Assembly: GCF_020215645.1 (NCBI RefSeq)
Contig: NZ_CP084058.1
Location: 1,116,001-1,180,000, forward strand
Length of the DNA stretch: 64,000 nt
Source: Nonomuraea gerenzanensis
GTDB taxonomy: Bacteria; Actinomycetota; Actinomycetes; Streptosporangiales; Streptosporangiaceae
Direction: 5' to 3'
Of this stretch, positions 8,120 to 15,536 are shown piece by piece (positions within the stretch are counted from its first letter, which is position 1; the number at the start of each line of letters is the position of its first letter). Under the pieces are notes generated by a model that did not search any database, was not told the origin of the DNA, and worked only from the letters and a program-made list of their open reading frames with translations. The position numbers and the translations under genes are program-made.

Positions 8120-9508
8120 GTGACGAGGATCGTGATCATCGGTGGCGGACCAGGCGGCTACGAGGCGGCGCTGGTGGCCGCTCAGCTAGGCGCGCAAGTC
8201 ACGATGGTCGAGCAGGACGGCCCAGGGGGCGCGTGCGTGCTCACCGACTGCGTGCCGTCCAAGACGCTGATCGCGACCTCCGTGCGCAAGCAGGCGCTGC
8301 TCGACGCCGCGTCCCTGGGCGTGTCGTTCTCCGGCGGGTCCGACGGCGACGCCGGCGTGGTGGGGGTCGACCTGCCGCTGGTCAACAAGCGCGTCAAGGA
8401 GCTGGCGCAGGCGCAGTCGGCCGACATCGCGACGCGGGTCGAGGCCGAGGGCGTGGAGATCATCAAGGCGCGCGGGCGGCTGGTGGACCCGCAGGTGGTC
8501 AAGGCCGGCGACCGGACGATCAGGGCCGACGTGGTGCTGGTGGCGACGGGTGCGACGCCGCGGGTGCTGCCGGGGGCCGAGCCCGACGGCGAGCGCATCC
8601 TCACCTGGCGCCAGCTCTACGACCTGGAGGAGCTGCCCGAGCACCTGATCGTGGTGGGGTCCGGGGTGACGGGGGCCGAGTTCGCGGGCGCCTACCGGTC
8701 GCTCGGGGCAGAGGTCACGCTGGTGTCCAGCCGTGACCGGATGATGCCCAACGAGGACGCCGACGGTGCCGAGGTGCTGGAGGAGGTCTATCGGCGGCGC
8801 GGGATGAACGTCATGGGCCGCTCGCGGGCCTCGTCCGTCAAGCGCACCGCCGACGGGGTGGTCGTGACGCTGGAGGACGGGCGCACGGCCGAGGGCTCGC
8901 ACGCGCTGATGACGGTCGGCATGATCCCCAACACCTCGGGCATCGGCCTGGAGGAGGCCGGGGTGCAGCTCGACCGGAGCGGCTTCGTCAAGGTCGACAA
9001 GGTGTCGCGCACGTCGGCGCCCGGCGTGTACGCGGCCGGCGACTGCACGGGCGTGCTGATGCTCGCCTCCGTCGCCGCCATGCAGGGCCGGATCGCGGTG
9101 TGGCACGCGCTGGGCGAGGCCGTGCAGCCGCTGCGGCTGGCCACCGTCGCCTCCAACATCTTCACCGACCCCGAGATCGCGGCGGTCGGTGTCGCCCAGC
9201 GGGCCATCGAGGCCGGTGAGATCGAGGCGAACGTGGTCAAGCTGCCGCTGGCCACCAACGCGCGGGCCAAGATGCAGGGCTTCAACGACGGGTTCGTGAA
9301 GCTGTTCTGCCGCCCGCACACCGGCATCGTGCTGGGCGGCGTGGTGGTGGCGCCCCGGGCCTCGGAGCTCATCCTGGCCGTGTCGGTGGCGGTGCAGCAG
9401 CGCCTGACAGTGGACCAGCTCGCGCACACGTTCGCGGTCTACCCGTCGTTGTCGGGGTCGATCACCGAGGCGGCGCGGCGGCTCATGCAGCCCGGGGTGT
9501 CGATCTAG
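8120..9508 (+). CDS. lpdA: NAD(P)H-quinone dehydrogenase, LpdA-like flavoprotein disulfide reductase
   Basis: A 462-residue FAD/NAD(P) oxidoreductase. It has the FAD-binding IIGGGPGGYEAA, the cysteine pair CVLTDC followed by VPSK, the NAD(P)-binding VVGSGVTGAEFAGAYRSLG, and GVYAAGDCTG. The C-terminal helix reads TFAVYPSLSGSITEA where true lipoamide dehydrogenases have HxHPTLSE, so the catalytic His-Glu dyad is missing. That argues for the LpdA/quinone-reductase subgroup. GTG at 8120 is chosen because GGAG lies about 10 bases upstream. Its TAG stop interlocks with the opposing gene's stop in CTAG (9505-9508). Confidence 0.88.
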   Translation: MTRIVIIGGGPGGYEAALVAAQLGAQVTMVEQDGPGGACVLTDCVPSKTLIATSVRKQALLDAASLGVSFSGGSDGDAGVVGVDLPLVNKRVKELAQAQSADIATRVEAEGVEIIKARGRLVDPQVVKAGDRTIRADVVLVATGATPRVLPGAEPDGERILTWRQLYDLEELPEHLIVVGSGVTGAEFAGAYRSLGAEVTLVSSRDRMMPNEDADGAEVLEEVYRRRGMNVMGRSRASSVKRTADGVVVTLEDGRTAEGSHALMTVGMIPNTSGIGLEEAGVQLDRSGFVKVDKVSRTSAPGVYAAGDCTGVLMLASVAAMQGRIAVWHALGEAVQPLRLATVASNIFTDPEIAAVGVAQRAIEAGEIEANVVKLPLATNARAKMQGFNDGFVKLFCRPHTGIVLGGVVVAPRASELILAVSVAVQQRLTVDQLAHTFAVYPSLSGSITEAARRLMQPGVSI

Positions 9509-10098
9509 GGCTGCCATCCGGGGTCTCGCCCGATGAAGGCGAGCAGCCGGTCCTGAGGTGAGGCGTCCTCGCCGACCTTCACCTCGGGCCCGAACACCTC
9601 CACGCCGGGCCCGAACGCGCCCGGTGTCCTGAACGTGGCCAGCAGGTCGGGCGGCAGCGCGCCCATGGCCGCCCAGCCGCGCTCGACGTCCTCGGGGTGG
9701 ATCGTGTCGTCCTGCCCGGTGGCGCGGGCCAGGTCCCAGCCGTGCAGCGGCAGGTCGTCGCTGACCACCTGGTCGATGTTCCGCTCCGCCGTGACGCGCC
9801 CGGCGGGGGTGTCGCACTCCCGCGCCGCGCGGGCGGGGTCGTCCAGGATCGCCTGTACGTCCGCGCGCGCGGCGCGGAAGGCCGCCAGCGGGTCGTCGTC
9901 CACCGACGGCGCCGGGCTGAGCGCCAGGCCCAGCGGGCGCAGCATCACGCCGTGCATGTCGACGAGGTGCCTGACGACGTCACGGGCGGTCCATCGTGCG
10001 CACGGCGACGGGTTCGCCCACTGCTCGGGCCGCACGGCGGCGATCTTGTCCTCTACCGCGGCGGCTCGCCTGCGGTAGCGGTCGGCGATCTCGTTCAT
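9505..10098 (-). CDS. TIGR03086-type DinB/mycothiol-dependent maleylpyruvate isomerase-like protein
   Basis: A 197-residue metal-binding four-helix protein. The N-terminal helix DRYRRRAAAVEDKIAAVRPEQW, then PSPCARWTARDVVRHLVDMHG and VVSDDLPLHGWDLARATGQ match the actinobacterial family; the histidines in RHLVDMH and PLHGWD are the expected metal ligands. Members use mycothiol or serve as uncharacterised thiol transferases. I start at the ATG at 10098; the longer frame to 10242 overlaps the promoter of the GH31 operon. The gene is convergent with lpdA and divergent from the alpha-xylosidase operon. Confidence 0.85.
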   Translation of the reverse strand: MNEIADRYRRRAAAVEDKIAAVRPEQWANPSPCARWTARDVVRHLVDMHGVMLRPLGLALSPAPSVDDDPLAAFRAARADVQAILDDPARAARECDTPAGRVTAERNIDQVVSDDLPLHGWDLARATGQDDTIHPEDVERGWAAMGALPPDLLATFRTPGAFGPGVEVFGPEVKVGEDASPQDRLLAFIGRDPGWQP

Positions 10099-10150
10099 CC
10101 CGGGCCGTCCTCCCTCATACCGGTCGTCAGAGCATGGTAACCCCGTTGAC

Positions 10151-10178
10151 GTTTGTTGGTATGGACAGCAAACTAATT
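10151..10178. promoter_or_regulatory. Operator site A of the shared TTGG-N8-SCAAAC motif
   Basis: TTGG (10156-10159), eight bases, then GCAAACTAATT (10168-10178), flanked by GTTTG (10151-10155), which pairs with CAAAC (10169-10173). The same layout occurs at 20527 and 37707. It lies 35-60 bases before the GH31 start. A ROK-family repressor encoded in the window is the best candidate to bind it (inference). Confidence 0.6.
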
Positions 10179-10212
10179 CACGAGTTGGCGCAGCCGTTCT
10201 GAAGGAGCATCC

Positions 10213-12510
10213 ATGCCCTATCGCCCGCCGCTGGTCGCGCACGAGTACTTCGTCGCCGACCCGCCCGAGTTGCCGGTCCGTGAGCGGGGCGAGGGCGGCC
10301 TGTCGGCGCTCATCTCCGCCGAACTGGTCGCGGCCGACGGCGCCGAGGTACTGCTCAAGGCCGTCACCTCGGCGGAGGAGACGCTGGTCGTGCAGGTCGG
10401 CGCGGCGGGCGAGGGGATCATCAGGGTCAGGCTGTCGGAGGACGCGACCGCCAGGCCGCGCTCCGAGCGCGCCATCGGGCTGGTGTCGCCCGGCACGTAC
10501 TCAGGGGCACGGGCCGAGGCGGCACCGGGCGCGCCGATCGTGGTCGACGCCGGCTCGCTGCGCGCCGAGATCAGCCTGCACCCGTGGCAGCTGCGCTTCA
10601 CCGACGCGGCGGGGCGGACGCTGGTCGAGCAGGACAGGGGGCACATCGACATCAGCGGCCGGCTGCGGACGCTGCCCTTCGGGCGCTCCAGCTCGGCCGG
10701 TACGCCCGTGGCCTATCACGAGAGCTTCGTCGCCGCCCCCGACGAGGCGTTCTCCGGGTTCGGCGAGTCGTTCACCCGGCTGGACAAGCGCGGCCAGCGC
10801 CCGGTCATGTGGAACTTCGACGCCTTCGGGGCCGAGTCGCAGCGGGCGTACAAGAACGTGCCCCTCTACCTGTCCAGCAGAGGCTACGGCGTGCTCGTGG
10901 ACAGCGGCGCGCCCATCGAGTTCGACGTGTGCCAGTCCACGCACAGCGCGGTGCAGATCGTGGTACCGGACGACGTGCTCGACTACTACGTGCTCGCCGG
11001 GCCGACGCCGCCCGAGATCCTGGACCGTTACGACCGGCTGACCTGCCGGCCGTCGCTGCCGCCGAAGTGGGCGTTCGGGACGTGGATCTCCTCCGGGTTC
11101 TGCGTGGACAGCCAGGAGCGGGTGCTGGCCAGGGCGCGCACGATCAGGGAGCGCGGCATCCCGTGCGACGTGCTGCACCTGGACACCTACTGGCAGGCCG
11201 ACGGGCACTGGTCGGAGCTGAAGTGGGACGCCGTGAACTTCCCCGACCCGGACGGCATGCTGGCCGAGCTGGACGGGATGGGGTTCAAGGTCTGCCTGTG
11301 GATGAACCCCTACATCTCCCACCTGAGCCCCACGTTCCGGGAGGCCGCCGACGCCGGCTACTTCCTGAGGAATCAGGCGGGGCAGGTGTACGTCGCCGAC
11401 TGCTGGCACGGCTCGTTCCCCGCCTGCGGGATCGTCGACTTCACCAACCCGGCCGCCGTCGAGTGGTTCCAGGGCCTGCTGCGCCCGCTGCTGCGGCAGG
11501 GCGTGGCCGTCTTCAAGACCGACTTCGCCGAGGGCGTGCCGAGCGACGCCGTGGCGCACAACGGGATGACCGGCGCCGACCTGCACAACGTCTACACGCT
11601 GCTGTTCAACGACGTGGTCGCCGGGGTCACCCGCGAGGTCAACGGGCACGACCTGGTCTGGGCGCGCTCGTCGTACCTGGGCGGGCAGCGCCACAGCGCC
11701 CAGTGGGGCGGCGACACCTACACCAGCTACGCCGCCATGGGCAGCACGATCAGGGGCGGGCTCGCGCACGGCCTGTCCGGCGTGCCGTTCTGGAGCCACG
11801 ACGCCGGTGGCTTCACCGGGCGCCCCACCGACGACCTGTACGTGCGCTGGAGCCAGTTCGGCGCGCTGTCCCCGCTGCTGCGCCTGCACGGCACCACGAC
11901 CCGGGAGCCGTGGGAGTTCCCCGAGGTCGAGGCGGCGGCCGTGGCCGCGCTCAAGCTGCGCTACCGGCTGATGCCCTACCTGTACTCGGCGGCCGTCGAG
12001 GCCGCGCGGACCGGCGCGCCGATGATGCGGGCGCTGTGCGTGGACCACCCGGACGACCCGGTGGCCTGGCAGGCGGACCTTGAGTACCTGCTCGGCCGCG
12101 ACCTCCTCGTCGCCCCCATGACCGCACCGGAGGGCACCCGCCAGGTGTACCTGCCGCGCGGCCTGTGGGTGGACTACTGGACGTACGAGGTGCTGGAGGG
12201 CGCCCGTTACGTCACGGTCAGCAAGCCGCTCGACCAGATCCCCCTGTTCGTCCGGCACGGCGCGCTCATCCCCGTCCAGGAGCAGCGGGACACGGTGGAC
12301 GTGCCGGCCGAGATCGCCCTCGTCGCCTTCGGGGGCGGCGACGGGCCTGTCGAGGTCACCGTCGAAATCCACGACGCGGACGGCGTGACGGTCGCCGCCG
12401 CCACCAGGGACGGCGAGGAGCTGCGTGTCGCCGTCACCGGCCCGAAGCGCGTCACCGGGGTGGAGCTCGCCCCGGTGGCCGGAGCTCCCGCGCGGGCCGT
12501 CATCTCGTAA
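10213..12510 (+). CDS. GH31 alpha-xylosidase
   Basis: A 765-residue family-31 glycosidase of YicI type that removes non-reducing alpha-xylosyl residues from xyloglucan oligosaccharides. No signal peptide, so it is cytoplasmic. The catalytic nucleophile is Asp437 in VFKTDFAEGVPSDAV. LHLDTYWQADGHWSELKWD, GFKVCLWMNPYIS and FWSHDAGGFTGRPTDDLYVRW are family signatures, and the AEGVPSDA...LHNVYTLLFN context favours alpha-xylosidase over alpha-glucosidase. GGAG lies 7 bases before the ATG. It heads an operon with a sugar-binding lipoprotein, two permeases and a GH3 enzyme, consistent with intracellular completion of xyloglucan degradation. Confidence 0.92.
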   Translation: MPYRPPLVAHEYFVADPPELPVRERGEGGLSALISAELVAADGAEVLLKAVTSAEETLVVQVGAAGEGIIRVRLSEDATARPRSERAIGLVSPGTYSGARAEAAPGAPIVVDAGSLRAEISLHPWQLRFTDAAGRTLVEQDRGHIDISGRLRTLPFGRSSSAGTPVAYHESFVAAPDEAFSGFGESFTRLDKRGQRPVMWNFDAFGAESQRAYKNVPLYLSSRGYGVLVDSGAPIEFDVCQSTHSAVQIVVPDDVLDYYVLAGPTPPEILDRYDRLTCRPSLPPKWAFGTWISSGFCVDSQERVLARARTIRERGIPCDVLHLDTYWQADGHWSELKWDAVNFPDPDGMLAELDGMGFKVCLWMNPYISHLSPTFREAADAGYFLRNQAGQVYVADCWHGSFPACGIVDFTNPAAVEWFQGLLRPLLRQGVAVFKTDFAEGVPSDAVAHNGMTGADLHNVYTLLFNDVVAGVTREVNGHDLVWARSSYLGGQRHSAQWGGDTYTSYAAMGSTIRGGLAHGLSGVPFWSHDAGGFTGRPTDDLYVRWSQFGALSPLLRLHGTTTREPWEFPEVEAAAVAALKLRYRLMPYLYSAAVEAARTGAPMMRALCVDHPDDPVAWQADLEYLLGRDLLVAPMTAPEGTRQVYLPRGLWVDYWTYEVLEGARYVTVSKPLDQIPLFVRHGALIPVQEQRDTVDVPAEIALVAFGGGDGPVEVTVEIHDADGVTVAAATRDGEELRVAVTGPKRVTGVELAPVAGAPARAVIS

Positions 12511-12527
12511 CACCCCCTGGAGGGATC

Positions 12528-13835
12528 ATGGTCAGAATGAGAGGCGTGGCGGTGCTGGCCGCCGCCGCGCTCGCCCTGTCGGCGTGCGGCTCGGGAGGAG
12601 ACTCGGGCACCCCCAGCCCGGCCGGCACCGAGCCGCGCGTGCTGAAGCTGTGGCACTACGAGACGGCCGACAGCGCCATGGGCAAGGCGTGGGCCGAGGC
12701 GATCAAGAAGTTCGAGGCGTCGCACCCGAACGTGACCGTCAAGTTCGAGGAGAAGGGCTTCGAGCAGATCCAGAAGACGGCCAGCATGGTGCTGAACTCC
12801 GACGAGGCGCCCGACATCATGGAGTACAACAAGGGCAACGCCACGGCCGGGCTGCTGTCCAAGCAGGGCCTGCTCACCGACCTGAGCGAGGAGGCCGCCA
12901 AGCGCGGCTGGGACAAGCTGCTGCCCGGCGGCCTGCAGACCACCGCCAAGTACGACGACCGGGGCGTGATGGGCTCCGGCAAGTGGTTCGGCGTGCCGAA
13001 CTACGGCGAGTTCGTGATGGTCTATTACAACAAGGAGCTCTTCGACAAGCACAAGGTCGCGGTGCCGGCCACGTTCGAGGAGTTCACGGCCGCGCTCGAC
13101 ACCTTCGTCAAGGCCGGCGTGACGCCCATCTCCAACGCCGGCGCCGAGTACCCGGCGCAGCAGATCTTCTACCAGCTCGCGCTCACCAAGGCGCAGAAGC
13201 CGTGGCTGGAGGCGTTCCAGTCCTACAAGGGCAAGGTCGACTTCCACGGCCCCGAGTTCACCTACGGCGCCGACACCTTCGCCGACTGGGTGAAGAAGGG
13301 CTACCTCGCCAAGAACTCCTCCGGTCTGAAGGCCGAGGACATGGGCGTGGCGTTCATGAACGGCAAGTTCCCCGTCATGATCTCCGGAAGCTGGTGGTAC
13401 GGCCGCTTCGCCTCCGAGATCAAGGACTTCGAGTGGGGGCACTTCCTGTTCCCCGGTGCCACGATGTCGCCCGGTTCGAGCGGCAACATCTGGGTCGTGC
13501 CCGAGAAGTCGGAGAACAAGGACCTGGCCTACGACTTCATCGACATCACGATGAGCAAGGAGATCCAGAACCTGCTCGGCAACTCCGGCGGTGTGCCCGT
13601 GGCCGCGGACCCGGCCGCGATCACCGACGCCAAGAGCAAGGAGCTCATCGAGACCTTCAACAAGCTGACCACCGCCGACGGGCTGGCCTTCTACCCCGAC
13701 TGGCCCGCGCCCGGCTACTACGACGTGCTGGTGGCGGGGGTCCAGGAGCTCATCAACGGCAGCAAGACCTCGGCCCAGGTGCTGGACGACCTCGCCAAGC
13801 CGTACGAGGACAACCTCGCCGACCTTGGTAACTAG
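12528..13835 (+). CDS. Sugar ABC transporter substrate-binding lipoprotein (CUT1)
   Basis: A 435-residue family-1 solute-binding protein. A signal peptide ends in the lipobox LSAC at about residue 20. The mature protein begins with a Ser/Pro/Thr spacer, then LKLWHYETADSAMGKAW, ASHPNVTVKFEEKGFEQIQ and WVVPEKSENKDLAYDFI, typical of oligosaccharide binders. GGAGGG precedes the ATG and the gap to the GH31 stop is 17 bases. Directly followed by two permease genes. Probable cargo is a xyloglucan- or xylo-oligosaccharide, inferred from the flanking alpha-xylosidase and GH3 genes. Confidence 0.93.
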   Translation: MVRMRGVAVLAAAALALSACGSGGDSGTPSPAGTEPRVLKLWHYETADSAMGKAWAEAIKKFEASHPNVTVKFEEKGFEQIQKTASMVLNSDEAPDIMEYNKGNATAGLLSKQGLLTDLSEEAAKRGWDKLLPGGLQTTAKYDDRGVMGSGKWFGVPNYGEFVMVYYNKELFDKHKVAVPATFEEFTAALDTFVKAGVTPISNAGAEYPAQQIFYQLALTKAQKPWLEAFQSYKGKVDFHGPEFTYGADTFADWVKKGYLAKNSSGLKAEDMGVAFMNGKFPVMISGSWWYGRFASEIKDFEWGHFLFPGATMSPGSSGNIWVVPEKSENKDLAYDFIDITMSKEIQNLLGNSGGVPVAADPAAITDAKSKELIETFNKLTTADGLAFYPDWPAPGYYDVLVAGVQELINGSKTSAQVLDDLAKPYEDNLADLGN

Positions 13836-14708
13836 ATGAGCGTTCGCACGAGCGGCAGACGGGGCTACTGGCTCTATCTGATCCCCAGCCTGCTGCTGTT
13901 CCTGGCCGTCATCGTCGTGCCGTTCCTGATGAACGTGGGCGCCAGCTTCACCCGCTGGTCGGGGGTGGGCACGCCCCGGTGGATCGGGCTCGACAACTAC
14001 ACCAGGCTGCTGGCCGACGAGCGGTTCTGGGAGTCGTTCCAGCACAATGTGGGGCTGATCGTGGCCATGGCCGTCGTGCCGACCATGATCGGCCTCGTGC
14101 TGGCGGCGGCGCTGTTCGACTACATCGGCAAGCGGTTCGGCGCGCGCACCGCCTCGGCGCTGCGCGCGATGTACTACCTGCCGCAGGTGCTGCCGGTGGC
14201 GGTGGCCGGCGTGGTGTGGGGCTGGATGCTGCACCCGTCGTACGGCGCGGTCAACCAGATCTTCGGGTTGGACCTCGACTGGCTCGGCGACCCCGACCTG
14301 GCGCTGGCCACGGTCATGGGGGTGATGGTCTGGTTCCAGCTCGGCTACCCGGTCGTCATCTTCATGGCCGGGCTGCAGCGCGTGGACCCGTCCTACTACG
14401 AGGCCGCCGAGATCGACGGGGCCTCGTGGTGGGCCAAGTTCTGGCACATCACGATCCCGCAGATCCGGCCGGAGATCTTCGTCGTGCTGCTGACGTGCAC
14501 GATCGCCGCGCTGAAGGTGTTCGGGCCGATCTTCGTGCTGACCCGCGGAGGGCCGGGCAACGCGACCATGGTGCCGTCGTACTTCTCGTACCTGAACTTC
14601 TTCCAGAAGAGCAACGTCGGGTACGGCTCCGCGATCGCCACGGTGCTGGCGCTGATCATCGTCGTGGTGACGTTCCTGTTCCTGCGGGTCCAGGAGCGTG
14701 AGTCATGA
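13836..14708 (+). CDS. Sugar ABC transporter permease, MalF type
   Basis: A 290-residue inner-membrane permease with about six helices. The cytoplasmic EAA loop that contacts the ATPase reads YYEAAEIDGASWWAKFWHITIPQI. Its ATG directly abuts the preceding stop codon, and its own stop overlaps the next permease start (ATGA), indicating tight translational coupling. No ATPase gene is present in the operon; actinomycete CUT1 importers commonly share an MsiK-like ATPase encoded elsewhere. Confidence 0.95.
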   Translation: MSVRTSGRRGYWLYLIPSLLLFLAVIVVPFLMNVGASFTRWSGVGTPRWIGLDNYTRLLADERFWESFQHNVGLIVAMAVVPTMIGLVLAAALFDYIGKRFGARTASALRAMYYLPQVLPVAVAGVVWGWMLHPSYGAVNQIFGLDLDWLGDPDLALATVMGVMVWFQLGYPVVIFMAGLQRVDPSYYEAAEIDGASWWAKFWHITIPQIRPEIFVVLLTCTIAALKVFGPIFVLTRGGPGNATMVPSYFSYLNFFQKSNVGYGSAIATVLALIIVVVTFLFLRVQERES

Positions 14709-15526
14709 GGGGCCCGGGCCGCTGGGCGGTGCTGCTCGCGCTGGTCGTGCTGGCCGTCGTGATGATCTTTCCGTTCCTGATCGTGGGCATGAACGCGGTC
14801 AAGTCGCCGGCCGAGTACAGCTCACAGGGGCCGCTGAGCCTGCCCGACGGGCTCTACCTCCAGGGGATCGTCGACTTCTGGAACAGGGTGGAGTTCGGCA
14901 CGAAGCTCTGGAACAGCTTGCTCATCAGCGCGTCCGTGTCGGTGCTGGCGGTCGTGCTGTCGGTGCTCAACGCGTACGCGCTGGGCATCGGCAGGGTGCA
15001 GGGCCGGGTGTGGATCCTCGCGCTGTTCCTGGTGGCCAACACGCTGCCGCAGGAGGCCCTGGCCTATCCGCTGTACTACCTGGCCAAGGGCGTCGGCCTG
15101 TACGACACCCAGCTCTCGGTGATCATCGTGATGACCGCGATCCAGGCGGCGTTCGGCACGTACCTGCTGAGCGCGGTGCTGGGCCAGTTCCCGAAGGAGA
15201 TCCTGGAGGCGGCGGCGATCGACGGCGCGGGGCGGCTGCGCTCGCTGTGGCGGATCGTGGTGCCGATCAGCCGGCCCACGATCAACGTGCTGCTGATCTT
15301 CTTCTTCATCTGGACCTGGAACGAGTTCTTCCTTCCGCTGATCTTCCTTATCTCGAACGACACCCAGACGGTGCCCGTCGCGCTCGGCGTGCTGCAGGGC
15401 GAGAAGTACATGGACGCCACCATGTCCAGCGCCTCGGCCCTGCTCGGCGTCGTGCCGGCGATCGCCTTCTTCCTGATCTTCCAGCGCACGCTGACCCGAG
15501 GTGTGACGGTCGGCGCCATCAAGTGA
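14705..15526 (+). CDS. Sugar ABC transporter permease, MalG type
   Basis: A 273-residue second permease of the same importer. Helix 1 is WAVLLALVVLAVVMIFPFLIVG, the EAA loop reads LEAAAIDGAGRLRSLWRIVVPI, and the ending TRGVTVGAIK is typical of MalG-like subunits. It overlaps the upstream permease by 4 bases and is followed 10 bases later by the secreted GH3 gene, so the hydrolase shares the transcript with the importer. Confidence 0.95.
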   Translation: MRGPGRWAVLLALVVLAVVMIFPFLIVGMNAVKSPAEYSSQGPLSLPDGLYLQGIVDFWNRVEFGTKLWNSLLISASVSVLAVVLSVLNAYALGIGRVQGRVWILALFLVANTLPQEALAYPLYYLAKGVGLYDTQLSVIIVMTAIQAAFGTYLLSAVLGQFPKEILEAAAIDGAGRLRSLWRIVVPISRPTINVLLIFFFIWTWNEFFLPLIFLISNDTQTVPVALGVLQGEKYMDATMSSASALLGVVPAIAFFLIFQRTLTRGVTVGAIK

Positions 15527-15536
15527 TGGAGTCTCA

